A stretch of 39,784 nt of DNA from Plakobranchus ocellatus. Taxonomy: Eukaryota; Mollusca; Gastropoda; Plakobranchidae. The notes under the pieces were generated by a model. It worked only from the letters and a program-made list of their open reading frames with translations. It searched no databases and had not been told where the DNA came from. A program made the position numbers and the translations under genes. The stretch lies in the NCBI GenBank assembly GCA_019648995.1, contig BLXT01005777.1, positions 1,404,662 through 1,444,445 on the forward strand. The letters run 5' to 3'. Shown here piece by piece: positions 37,201 through 39,784 of the stretch. The first letter of the stretch is position 1; each line of letters starts with the position of its first letter.

Positions 37201-39051
37201 GAACCTGCCAACTTTGTGACCCGAATTCCAGGACTGAGAGAAGCAAAGCAGAAACAGAATAAAATTGTAAGTAATTCCCATGGGAACAAGAACCAAAGCA
37301 CTGTCTTTCTTCCTTACCAAAATTAAAGGGATACAGTTTGCAGTTGAAACCAATTAATGCAATGAGACTTGCTTTGCTTGTCAAAGCACAAATTTACAAA
37401 TAATTGTATGTATTTGACATTTCAGATACCTCTGGATAGGCCACCTCAAGCATGGCAATTGGCTGTGAACACAAACGATTTTAGATGTATCCTTTTTATA
37501 TTAGAAATCTTTTGCATTGTTGCTAGGCTTAATTAAGATGTTTAACACAATTTCTTTTCTTACTATTTGAACAGTCTTATAGAATAGAATTACAATTTTG
37601 AATATCTATGAGTGAAACTGTGCACGCTTTTGCTATAAAAGCTATTAAAAATGTTAACAGAAAGTGTTCTTAATTATTTACTATAAATGCAACTTTTTTG
37701 TTTTACCCACATCATTCATTGAAAAATAAATGTAATTTTATATTATTATGCATCTTCAAACAACAATGTGACTGGGATTTCATTCAAGAGTTGAGTAGCA
37801 AAATTGTTTTTCCCAAGAAAAGTACTTTCCCTGAATATTTACAGCTTTATTTTTATTTAAGGAGGGGAAAGGAATGTTTTATAAATTCTCTCCCATTAAG
37901 CAACATTGTTCATGCAAATTAAAAATTCACTATTACTTCTACATCTGAGCTTTTCAAAGTTACTGTCTATCAACCTAGAGGATAACTGATTTAAGATTAA
38001 GTATCCTTGACTACTGCACTTAGTCATTGTGGATCCTTATTTAGAATGTGCTGAAACTGAACCTAACAAGCCTATTAATGAGCTGAACAAAGTGTTGGAA
38101 AAGTATGAGCAGCAATTCACGCCTCGATGGTTGGGTGTCCCTGGGGATGATCATACTCCTAGGTAATTATTAAACCTGGGTTTTTCTTCATGTAAATTTG
38201 CCTGCCAGTGTTGATCATTGTTTTATCATAACAGTTACTCTTTTCTGTGTCTTTGCTCTCTCAAGAAGCCACTATCTGCAGGGAATTTAGTGGAAAGATA
38301 GGTTCTTTGAGGATCTCTTCAGTGCATTTACATGTTAATGGTACTAGACTTAAACCAGGGCCCACAAACTTTAATGCTTGACAGGCAAAAAGACAAACCA
38401 TGTTATTTGTTATTTGGCATAATAGTTCATGTGCTTGGATCAAGTAGTCAATTCTTATTCAACAATAAAACAAGATTTTATAATTGCCTACATTATATTT
38501 TAATCATGGATTGCTTAGATTTAAATTGAAGAGATTAGTTTGAGTTGATAATCTTCTTTACTGTGCTTAACCAAAAGTGAAGATGCCTTCCACTTGAAGA
38601 ATGAATTATTCCCTCCTTCCTTTTTAAATATTCTTCCCCTGATATCTATTTCAATCATTTTATATATGAGTAGCATGAAGAATTTATCCATCTCTTTGTG
38701 AAATATTTTAAAATGGCAGACCTTTTTTATTTGACCTCTTTCATCTTATTTACAACTTGTGTAGCTTTTGGGGGGAAATTATTGTACTTTTTTGTTTAAA
38801 AGAGAAAAAGCATTTCCAATAGATATATTAAAAATTGAGTTAACTTATGCTTAGATCATTTTTTTTTCTAGTCAAGGCAAAATAAGACCTAGATTAGCAA
38901 TTTACACACATCTCACTTTGGTTCTTTTCTTCATCCAGTGTTGGTGAATGGGAAATCTATTTGACAGAGAGCACTTCTTTCATCTTTTTTGGCATGGAGC
39001 GCTTGCTTGCCTATATACCACCTCATAAGATTTCTGCCCTCAATATTCCAG
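149..39051 (+). CDS. CFAP46: CFAP46-like central-apparatus protein, partial gene of 40 exons
   Basis: Forty GT-AG exons with compatible phases join into about 1,674 stop-free codons; both gene ends lie outside the window. CFAP46 (FAP46, TTC40) is known as a large (human about 2,700 aa) subunit of the C1d projection of the ciliary central apparatus, working with CFAP54, CFAP74 and CFAP221 in control of ciliary beating. Seen here: repeated amphipathic helix pairs (TPR-like, clearest at residues about 657-790), Lys/Glu and Ser/Lys low-complexity linkers (1-70, 230-365, 440-475), an acidic coiled-coil segment (1063-1148) and a separase/CHAT-like C-terminal region (1270-1675). The name rests on recognising conserved stretches such as DESEDFVAHMWRRVAL and WATYDWPDEGIEAFKAD from memory, not on a search. 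CFAP54 is the alternative. Exon borders were set by hand from splice sites and phase. Confidence 0.75.
434..974 (+). other. Intron 1, nothing recognised
   Basis: AT-rich intron without an open frame of note, mobile-element motif or tandem repeat that I can see. Confidence 0.7.
975..1045 (+). CDS. CFAP46: CFAP46 exon 2: helical repeat
   Basis: Acceptor ttcattcag, donor gtaagt, phase 0 to 2. Encodes GDWLRALEAIDQAVADMPRT, a TPR-like second helix ending in the conserved MPRTKHR stretch. Confidence 0.88.
1090..2590 (+). mobile_element. RTE/BovB-like LINE relic (reverse transcriptase), 5' truncated
   Basis: Sits in intron 2 in gene orientation. Pieces of one reverse transcriptase can be read in order in shifting frames. 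They are EEVKAAMKKMKN near 1130, AFDKIKHEELFHVLEKL near 1555-1610, the catalytic stretch NNLRYADDTVLKAESGEHL near 1815-1875, a finger/thumb portion IKQVTKAKGLGCLITSDGR near 2005-2060, and a terminal IIANVCLRQAT near 2550-2585. The RT pattern is close to the RTE/BovB type. The endonuclease end is absent, and many stops and frameshifts show it is long dead. The exact 5' end and target duplication were not found. Confidence 0.8.
2667..2742 (+). CDS. CFAP46: CFAP46 exon 3: conserved basic helix
   Basis: Acceptor ttcttctag-type, donor gtaagc, phase 2 to 0. Encodes LVFKHRVMVKAKLGRNVHMD and the start of the QKFKDESED motif. It lies about 80 bp downstream of the end of the LINE relic that fills the preceding intron. 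Confidence 0.88.
2959..3066 (+). CDS. CFAP46: CFAP46 exon 4: conserved helical block
   Basis: Acceptor tttttgctag, donor gtcagt, phase 0 to 0, 36 codons. DESEDFVAHMWRRVAL is one of the stretches used to recognise the family. It is followed by a helix SYQSAIEALE. Confidence 0.9.
3868..4076. repeat. (TCA)n/(CAT)n microsatellite
   Basis: A nearly pure trinucleotide tract at 3868-3959, a second at about 3985-4017, and degenerating units to 4076, ending about 70 bp before exon 5. An apparent poly-Met frame on the minus strand is just this repeat. Confidence 0.95.
4148..4295 (+). CDS. CFAP46: CFAP46 exon 5: helical repeat pair
   Basis: Acceptor cccctgcag, donor gtaatt, phase 0 to 1. Encodes two helices (DYQKVEYLLEFGQWLYSNHF and VLDQLEWASDILLNM), a repeat-type hairpin. 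The poly-purine run just after the donor is intronic. Confidence 0.9.
4296..4981 (+). other. Intron 5, nothing recognised
   Basis: AT-rich, with a short GT-rich patch just after the donor. It may hold old dispersed repeat sequence, but I could not define one. Confidence 0.6.
4982..5086 (+). CDS. CFAP46: CFAP46 exon 6: Ser/Lys linker
   Basis: Acceptor agctattgcag was chosen over the nearby ttttcaag because it keeps the frame and avoids an in-frame stop. Donor gtaata, phase 1 to 1. Polar sequence with one short helix (QQILKLSKLI), probably a flexible linker. Confidence 0.75.
5281..5310 (+). CDS. CFAP46: CFAP46 exon 7: 30-nt microexon
   Basis: Acceptor ccttctcag, donor gtaata, phase 1 to 1, so it can be skipped without changing the frame. 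It adds about ten residues (AVSVETKKPK) to the disordered linker. Called from splice sites and phase only. Confidence 0.6.
5311..6938 (+). other. Intron 7, long, with (GT)n
   Basis: 1.6 kb of AT-rich intron with a short (GT)n run at about 5808-5825 and several poly-T runs. One candidate 15-nt microexon at 6033-6047 is discussed as a finding. No element recognised. Confidence 0.6.
6939..6992 (+). CDS. CFAP46: CFAP46 exon 8: 54-nt Ser/Arg-Lys exon
   Basis: Acceptor ggagcag, donor gtaaaa, phase 1 to 1. Encodes SRKRASSASGSKISPMK, a basic serine-rich piece resembling a phosphorylation or microtubule-contact segment (inference). Symmetric phase allows cassette skipping. Confidence 0.6.
7483..7707 (+). 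CDS. CFAP46: CFAP46 exon 9: Lys/Ser-rich disordered segment
   Basis: Acceptor gatgaag after a T-rich tract, donor gtatga, phase 1 to 1, 75 codons. Starts GKKGEKEDKGTKKVSGKDS, continues Ser/Ala/Arg-rich and ends with the acidic stretch NAIDYVPVVKEADI that leads into the next helical exon. Confidence 0.8.
8271..8440 (+). CDS. CFAP46: CFAP46 exon 10: helical block
   Basis: Acceptor cttatactag, donor gtaaat, phase 1 to 0. Encodes NPQLTVQDLFEIRQLDALI then a second helix ending AHAYLVRLWQ. Well-ordered helices between two disordered linkers. Confidence 0.88.
8690..8860 (+). mobile_element. Probable LINE 3'-end relic
   Basis: About 8741-8850 reads NIPEWMGLKLRDI...KWWKLVARSTLL, which resembles the C-terminus of some LINE reverse transcriptases ('W-T-G-L ... 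W-R-x-L-V'). Composition is less AT-rich than the flanks. No RT core motif remains and no boundaries can be set, so the call is tentative. Confidence 0.4.
9037..9047. repeat. Left target-site duplication of LINE end
   Basis: ACTTACAACAT, identical to 9201-9211. Confidence 0.85.
9048..9200 (-). mobile_element. 5'-truncated LINE 3' end with (TGA)n tail
   Basis: On minus the segment reads EKLIEGLTDWLKAGKSLEAI then KKWRTMIANAVKQGT and a stop, the C-terminus of a LINE reverse transcriptase. After it comes a TGATGATG tail instead of poly(A). It is bracketed by an 11-bp direct repeat, ACTTACAACAT, at 9037-9047 and 9201-9211, as expected of target-primed insertion. RTE-type elements are known for short tandem-repeat tails. 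Confidence 0.85.
9201..9211. repeat. Right target-site duplication of LINE end
   Basis: ACTTACAACAT, identical to 9037-9047. Confidence 0.85.
9278..9421 (+). CDS. CFAP46: CFAP46 exon 11: helix end plus Lys-rich linker
   Basis: Acceptor catgtgtag, donor gttagt, phase 0 to 0, 48 codons. VLINASATTIKEVVKNG completes the preceding helix; the rest is K, D, E and G rich. It lies 66 bp downstream of the right target duplication of the truncated LINE at 9048-9200. Confidence 0.83.
9982..10131 (+). CDS. CFAP46: CFAP46 exon 12: conserved WPDE motif
   Basis: Acceptor atttttttaag, donor gtaagt, phase 0 to 0, 50 codons. Contains CPVDALPSDLETWATYDWPD, a strongly patterned aromatic/acidic motif, followed by EGIEAFKAD. 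One of the stretches supporting the family call. Confidence 0.9.
10132..10789 (+). other. Intron 12, nothing recognised
   Basis: AT-rich intron with poly-T runs only. Confidence 0.65.
10790..10938 (+). CDS. CFAP46: CFAP46 exon 13: helical repeat
   Basis: Acceptor tttcctgcag, donor gtaaga, phase 0 to 2. Encodes SLIQQLRDVGYSHLTLPILA and a following LFNLIHLR helix, an alpha-solenoid hairpin. Confidence 0.9.
11468..11566 (+). CDS. CFAP46: CFAP46 exon 14: helical repeat
   Basis: Acceptor ctttaacag, donor gtatga, phase 2 to 2. Encodes WFEICQELDLRNCASHHLKL. The 5-kb intron that follows is expanded by the long minus-strand LINE. Confidence 0.9.
11855..11899 (-). mobile_element. Short relic related to the LINE end at 9048-9200
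   Basis: GTGCCTTGCTTTATAGTATT here matches GTGCCTTGCTTTACAGCGTT at 9060 and stays roughly alignable for about 45 bp in the same orientation. Short, so moderate confidence. It directly abuts the 3' end of the long LINE. Confidence 0.5.
11910..15760 (-). mobile_element. Long APE/RT/RNase H LINE (I/Jockey-type), broken
   Basis: Read on minus, the parts follow LINE order. AP-type endonuclease starts at QLNVQG (about 15500-15520) and includes the YKNSDAVGEWVVNLIHGSN and SDHLP-like stretches (15170-14930). RT has SIWRNGELPRTLHKVVLVPI near 14150-14090 and the ADDTVLW catalytic stretch near 13623-13645, then YLGISLDPQL near 13430. RNase H has AYSDGS near 12850, YEYELMAV near 12740 and a TDCQALV-like stretch near 12650. 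A Cys-His tail CNLCG lies near 12200. Frames shift often and stops interrupt it, so it is dead. It is clearly richer in GC than the host intron. RNase H argues for an I-type rather than plain Jockey clade. The 5' end is uncertain. Confidence 0.85.
15770..16615 (+). other. Intron 14 right part, AT-rich
   Basis: AT-rich sequence between the recognisable LINE and exon 15. TTTTTCATGA at 16281-16290 equals 11900-11909 and may be the far target duplication. About 16385-16480 resembles 19765-19855. Confidence 0.5.
16616..16769 (+). CDS. CFAP46: CFAP46 exon 15: charged helix and linker
   Basis: Acceptor ttatctcag, donor gtacgt, phase 2 to 0. EIANWKEKQLQVAQEEQRVK is a long charged helix, probably coiled coil, followed by an Ala/Lys/Pro linker. 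Confidence 0.87.
16990..17160 (+). mobile_element. Candidate tRNA-derived SINE
   Basis: A GC-richer island in an AT-rich intron. It has a B-box-like GGGTTTGAGCCCACC at about 17063-17077 and a weak A-box-like TATAGCACAGTTACT at about 17010-17024, spaced as in tRNA-headed SINEs. No target duplication or tail was found. Confidence 0.45.
17414..17512 (+). CDS. CFAP46: CFAP46 exon 16: start of TPR array
   Basis: Acceptor ttgtctcag, donor gtaaaa, phase 0 to 0, 33 codons. DLWTDTAEVLIRQG is helix A of a TPR completed in the next exon. Confidence 0.88.
18020..18073 (+). CDS. CFAP46: CFAP46 exon 17: TPR helix B
   Basis: Acceptor ctttttttag, donor gtttgt, phase 0 to 0, 18 codons. QYQRAREYLTEAHVAAE fits TPR helix B, with the small residue and the A/L positions expected. 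Confidence 0.88.
18463..18570 (+). CDS. CFAP46: CFAP46 exon 18: complete TPR
   Basis: Acceptor ttttaatag, donor gtgaga, phase 0 to 0, 36 codons. IYLQLARLAFCEAQYGQAIV is a textbook-like TPR pattern followed by LCHKAQ. Confidence 0.9.
18571..20006 (+). other. Introns 18 and 19
   Basis: AT-rich introns flanking microexon 19. About 19765-19855 resembles 16385-16480 (possible dispersed repeat). Nothing else recognised. Confidence 0.55.
19142..19177 (+). CDS. CFAP46: CFAP46 exon 19: 36-nt microexon
   Basis: Acceptor aattgaacag, donor gtaaga, phase 0 to 0. Encodes VKILLMAHEEQS, which would lengthen the helix between exon 18 and exon 20. In frame either with or without it, so it may be a cassette. 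Supported by splice sites, frame and helical character only. Confidence 0.55.
20007..20105 (+). CDS. CFAP46: CFAP46 exon 20: helical repeat
   Basis: Acceptor ctatgacag, donor gtgagt, phase 0 to 0, 33 codons. EKFWYETIMLLAKATLKEEY is a TPR-like helix A. Confidence 0.9.
20142..20177. repeat. Short tandem GGCCTTTAA repeat
   Basis: Three closely spaced copies of GGCCTTTAA just after exon 20. Small local duplication. Confidence 0.7.
20485..20591 (+). CDS. CFAP46: CFAP46 exon 21: helical repeat
   Basis: Acceptor aatttag, donor gtgagt, phase 0 to 2. AKKILVYAINEFSSYADEN continues the array; the second half NSARFYCSKLETM begins the next helix. Confidence 0.9.
20592..21600 (+). other. Intron 21 with pyrimidine tract
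   Basis: AT-rich; 21309-21430 is an irregular (TC)n tract. The long minus-strand Arg/Glu/Lys reading frame there is a by-product of the repeat. Confidence 0.7.
21309..21430. repeat. Irregular (TC)n tract
   Basis: Dense CT dinucleotides interrupted by TTT and TG. Confidence 0.85.
21601..21850 (+). CDS. CFAP46: CFAP46 exon 22: long helical block
   Basis: Acceptor tttaaccag, donor gtaaga, phase 2 to 0, 83 codons. RYEAVAERLVLLRRWRDAAA and VEHGRLLRLLATQAAAAEA are strongly helical. The frame stays open for about 160 nt past the donor, but the strong gtaaga and the fit of exon 23 favour splicing here. Confidence 0.9.
22136..22200. repeat. (CT)n microsatellite next to an N
   Basis: About 30 CT units, then a single N at 22201, then poly-T and poly-G runs. 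The N and homopolymers suggest unresolved sequence here. Confidence 0.95.
22435..22515 (+). CDS. CFAP46: CFAP46 exon 23: helical repeat, weak donor
   Basis: Acceptor tttttccag, phase 0 to 0, 27 codons (NAMKQAATLAEKVYVDVHTL). The donor is the unusual gttggt. The alternative gtagca four bases on would give a stop early in exon 24, so gttggt is preferred. Confidence 0.8.
22516..24981 (+). other. Introns 23 and 24, nothing recognised
   Basis: Apart from exon 24 (23415-23632) these 2.2 kb are AT-rich with poly-T and poly-A runs and a short TG-rich patch near 24566-24612. No element or extra exon could be supported. Confidence 0.6.
23415..23632 (+). CDS. CFAP46: CFAP46 exon 24: helical block
   Basis: Acceptor ttcatacag, donor gtaaaa, phase 0 to 2. 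PVQREFASLNIELGELLTEV and an Arg/Gln/Glu-rich helix (EQRQRQHIEERKASITRLVE) end with DKERQWMDLCR. Confidence 0.9.
24982..25060 (+). CDS. CFAP46: CFAP46 exon 25: helical repeat
   Basis: Acceptor tgtcaaaag, donor gtaaga, phase 2 to 0. Encodes GDEASALFLSVHSLCHRIPK, an alpha-solenoid helix. Confidence 0.87.
25294..25380 (+). CDS. CFAP46: CFAP46 exon 26
   Basis: Acceptor tttctcag, donor gttagt, phase 0 to 0, 29 codons. SLVGLGRLLRVVSEHHGSDQ is a helix with a His-rich turn, followed by WIVYVV. Confidence 0.87.
26096..26353 (+). CDS. CFAP46: CFAP46 exon 27: coiled-coil and acidic segment
   Basis: Acceptor gccatcag, donor gtaaat, phase 0 to 0, 86 codons. Opens with an Ala/Glu heptad-like helix (QLKLQLAAEEAEAERAAAA), then an acidic run of Asp/Glu (about 26170-26300), then a basic end RKRAKYIKTIKEKW. 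Possibly a long solvent-exposed helix or charge-based contact. Confidence 0.9.
27395..27484 (+). CDS. CFAP46: CFAP46 exon 28: helical repeat
   Basis: Acceptor cttcttcag, donor gtaagt, phase 0 to 0, 30 codons. YFFMCASECLGQAINFCLKN is a TPR-like helix A/B turn. Confidence 0.9.
28436..28525 (+). CDS. CFAP46: CFAP46 exon 29: helical repeat
   Basis: Acceptor ctgttaaag, donor gtttat, phase 0 to 0, 30 codons. LAGKAALEMVVLTGQYDST continues the helix pair from exon 28. Confidence 0.88.
28786..28973. repeat. 94-bp tandem duplication
   Basis: 28786-28879 is repeated at 28880-28973, identical by eye except possibly at the last base. Very recent duplication or an assembly artefact. It lies in intron 29. 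Confidence 0.93.
29688..29870 (+). CDS. CFAP46: CFAP46 exon 30: helical linker to C-terminal region
   Basis: Acceptor atctttcag, donor gtgata, phase 0 to 0, 61 codons. QLAALLHQRRHLLCDDI and IFKDLVTTLHTDWQ are two helices. This is the last clear solenoid segment before the protease-like region. Confidence 0.9.
29871..31045 (+). other. Intron 30, nothing recognised
   Basis: AT-rich with poly-T runs and a short (TTA)n stretch near 30240-30280. Confidence 0.65.
31046..31143 (+). CDS. CFAP46: CFAP46 exon 31: start of separase/CHAT-like region
   Basis: Acceptor tttttccag, donor gtttgt, phase 0 to 2. PANYNIIILQHSPDK with the next exon's FLYGAIL reads like the first beta hairpin of separase and CHAT folds (hydrophobic strand, turn, L-Y-x-A strand). 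Fold assignment is inference. Confidence 0.87.
31835..31920 (+). CDS. CFAP46: CFAP46 exon 32: beta strand and Gly/Lys linker
   Basis: Acceptor atcttctcag, donor gtaagt, phase 2 to 1. TFLYGAILEKGKG is followed by a Gly/Pro/Lys loop (ASPSGPGKPKGGDKT). Confidence 0.87.
31921..33552 (+). other. Intron 32, possible dispersed repeat
   Basis: 1.6 kb AT-rich. About 33010-33165 is alignable with 3440-3590, suggesting an old interspersed repeat. No coding motif seen. Confidence 0.5.
33553..33600 (+). CDS. CFAP46: CFAP46 exon 33: 48-nt Ser/Thr-rich exon
   Basis: Acceptor aatttacag, donor gtattt, phase 1 to 1. Encodes RTSTEAQFESSQTTI, a polar loop. Symmetric phase makes it skippable. Supported by splice sites and frame only. 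Confidence 0.6.
34681..34856. repeat. Imperfect tandem duplication, about 109-bp spacing
   Basis: 34681-34746 (AATGGAACCAAACTTTTC...) recurs at 34790-34856 with a handful of differences, separated by a poly-T run. A poly-T/GGTTTGCTTTAATC segment after it may be a partial third unit. Confidence 0.85.
35042..35232 (+). CDS. CFAP46: CFAP46 exon 34: long charged helices
   Basis: Acceptor tatgtgcag, donor gtttgt, phase 1 to 0. FRVLLELQARLKAYQKQQQT and a second charged helix (EYQRMQAAQREKMLESLEED) look like the helical insert that separase/CHAT proteins carry between their first and second strands (inference). Confidence 0.9.
35370..35530. repeat. Mixed (TG), (TC), (TA) and (CA) repeats
   Basis: A run of dinucleotide tracts in intron 34. 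Long minus-strand frames here come from the repeats. Confidence 0.85.
35629..35747 (+). CDS. CFAP46: CFAP46 exon 35
   Basis: Acceptor aactttcag, donor gtatgt, phase 0 to 2. A Glu-rich helix leads into ILRWMNFYLRPVLEPICQSL, resembling the helix before the central strand in CHAT-type domains. Confidence 0.9.
35748..36697 (+). other. Intron 35, nothing recognised
   Basis: AT-rich with poly-T runs. Confidence 0.65.
36698..36936 (+). CDS. CFAP46: CFAP46 exon 36: central strand of protease-like region
   Basis: Acceptor tctctttag, donor gtgagt, phase 2 to 1, 80 codons. NECIILLADPYLMQLPLEA followed by VSRDFSLQLLHNR matches the separase/CHAT pattern of strand, 'L-x-x-L-P-x-E', then 'vSr..Sl..L'. No catalytic residue is expected in this part. 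Confidence 0.92.
37145..37266 (+). CDS. CFAP46: CFAP46 exon 37: Lys/Ala-rich insert
   Basis: Acceptor ttttttccag, donor gtaagt, phase 1 to 0. DAKDAKGADAKKKAPKEPAN is a disordered charged loop; FVTRIPGLREAKQKQNK follows. Confidence 0.88.
37426..37486 (+). CDS. CFAP46: CFAP46 exon 38
   Basis: Acceptor acatttcag, donor gtatcc, phase 0 to 1. Encodes IPLDRPPQAWQLAVNTNDFR. The donor is weak but gives the only frame that continues into exon 39. Confidence 0.78.
38024..38162 (+). CDS. CFAP46: CFAP46 exon 39
   Basis: Acceptor gcacttag, donor gtaatt, phase 1 to 2. FIVDPYLECAETEP reads as a strand plus loop, then a helix (INELNKVLEKYEQQF) and TPRWLGVPGDDH. Confidence 0.85.
38163..38938 (+). other. Intron 39, nothing recognised
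   Basis: AT-rich. A short GGGCCC-containing island near 38355 was considered as a SINE remnant and rejected. Confidence 0.6.
38939..39051 (+). CDS. CFAP46: CFAP46 exon 40: 'FFGM' strand, last exon in window
   Basis: Acceptor cttcatccag, donor gtaaag, phase 2 to 1. STSFIFFGMERLLAYIPP is laid out like the separase/CHAT strand carrying 'GHG' before a downstream 'P-x-x-I-x-x-L', but with Met after the Gly. The next exon, where a catalytic Cys would be sought, is beyond the window. Confidence 0.88.
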
Positions 39052-39190
39052 GTAAAGTAGCAGCTTTATGAAGTGGACTATATATAGCTCGTGGGTGTTT
39101 CATGCATCTCATTCAGTTGCAAATATATACACACAATTAAAAGATGCCAGTGAACCTTCAAGTTCTAACATCAACACAATGGGCTAATAG

Positions 39191-39200
39191 TTCTTGAACC
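39191..39200. repeat. Left target-site duplication
   Basis: TTCTTGAACC, identical to 39428-39437; the match can be extended by one T. Confidence 0.85.
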
Positions 39201-39427
39201 TCGAGATGGGCTGATATGTCCCTGAACAATATCCTTTGGCTACAGGACAGGTTGCTATGAACATAGCAGCAAACACACGGGGGTTCCTCCGACGAGCCAT
39301 ACAATAGTCAGGAGACCAGGCTTCAGCTTTTACCTCAGAACAAGGGCGGCATGCACCAGCCCAAAAAGTAGATTAAAGTTTCAATACTGCATGGCTACTT
39401 TTAAAGAATTTGGGAATTAGCTGAGGA
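39201..39427 (+). mobile_element. 5'-truncated 3' end of the long LINE's family
   Basis: Aligns along most of its length with the reverse complement of about 11910-12145. Shared stretches include ATCCTTTGG, CAGGAGACCAGGCT and CACCAGCCCAAAAAGTA. Its 3' end (GGGAATTAGCTGAGGA) corresponds to that of the long copy (CTGAG at 11910). A direct repeat TTCTTGAACCT at 39191-39201 and 39428-39438 brackets it. No poly(A) tail. It sits in the intron after exon 40. Confidence 0.88.
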
Positions 39428-39437
39428 TTCTTGAACC
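39428..39437. repeat. Right target-site duplication
   Basis: TTCTTGAACC, identical to 39191-39200. Confidence 0.85.
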
Positions 39438-39732
39438 TTCTTTTAGTTTTTTCCTTCATTGAATCTTTCAATCTCTTTTTTCTTTGTTCCCTCTTGCACT
39501 GTCTCAGATCTATTTGCAAACTTCCAATATGTTCTAAGAGCCTTTATATTACTGATAAGCACAATCGGTAATATTATTTAAAGAGGCAAAAAAGGTTTTA
39601 AAGGAAATAAATTAGCCTCATGTTACATATTTTGTGTAATTTAGACCAGATTTTATTTTACTAATTTTACTGCAATTTAGACCTACACAATCACTAAGAT
39701 GATTGTATGTGGTAAACTGGTTTGTAACAGTT

Positions 39733-39752
39733 TTCTCTCTCTCTCTCTCTTT
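39733..39752. repeat. (TC)n tract at window end
   Basis: Short pyrimidine dinucleotide run in the intron that leaves the window. Confidence 0.85.
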
Positions 39753-39784
39753 CTTGCTCTGTCTCTGTGCTTCTTTCATTTTTC

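Noticed and set aside
38330-38390. GGGCCC island with a B-box-like sequence on minus
   Set aside because: No A-box, tail or target duplication; too short to support a SINE.
39245-39311. An apparent last exon (phase-compatible, reading GQVAMNIAANTRGFLRR and a stop)
   Set aside because: The segment lies inside the truncated LINE copy bracketed by TTCTTGAACC repeats and matches the 3' end of the long LINE, so it is not host coding sequence.
1-39784. CRISPR arrays, bacterial operons or a second host gene
   Set aside because: No spaced repeats and no operon-like packing; all open frames outside the exons are short, repeat-derived or mobile-element-derived.

Overview
The window is AT-rich animal nuclear DNA. 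It holds the middle and C-terminal part of one large intron-rich plus-strand gene, open at both ends. Joining splice-consistent exons gives 40 exons (149..39051). Their phases agree from end to end and encode about 1,674 codons without a stop. The product is a helical-repeat (TPR-type) axonemal protein that I recognise as CFAP46 (TTC40/FAP46), a subunit of the C1d projection of the ciliary central apparatus. Its C1d partner CFAP54 is the main alternative. Neither the start codon nor the stop codon is in the window. The organism is probably a lophotrochozoan, most likely a mollusc. That rests on the LINE types, the short-tandem-repeat load and intron sizes of about 0.1-5 kb, and is inference only.

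Layout. Exons 1-5 (149-4295) encode a Lys/Glu-rich linker and a conserved helical block. Exons 6-11 (4982-9421) are mostly Ser/Lys-rich disordered sequence around one helical exon. Exons 12-24 (9982-23632) encode the central helical repeats, including clear TPR-like pairs. Exons 25-30 (24982-29870) hold more helices and a coiled-coil/acidic segment. Exons 31-40 (31046-39051) encode a region that reads like a degenerate separase/CHAT-type protease fold broken up by charged inserts.

The introns carry old mobile DNA. There is an RTE/BovB-like LINE relic on plus (about 1090-2590). A probable LINE tail lies at about 8690-8860. A 5'-truncated LINE end on minus (9048-9200) has an 11-bp target duplication and a (TGA)n tail. 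A long broken LINE on minus (about 11910-15760) has AP-endonuclease, reverse transcriptase, RNase H and a CCHC-like end. A second, 5'-truncated copy of that family lies on plus (39201-39427) with a 10-11-bp target duplication. A tRNA-type SINE candidate lies near 17 kb. Several microsatellites and two tandem duplications (94-bp and about 109-bp units) complete the list. No rRNA gene, complete tRNA gene, CRISPR array, operon or second host gene was seen.

The most interesting points are the protease-like C-terminal region with a Met where the separase/CHAT His is expected, the very short phase-symmetric exons, and the LINE insertions whose exact ends can be read from target duplications. I found no convincing new biological system.
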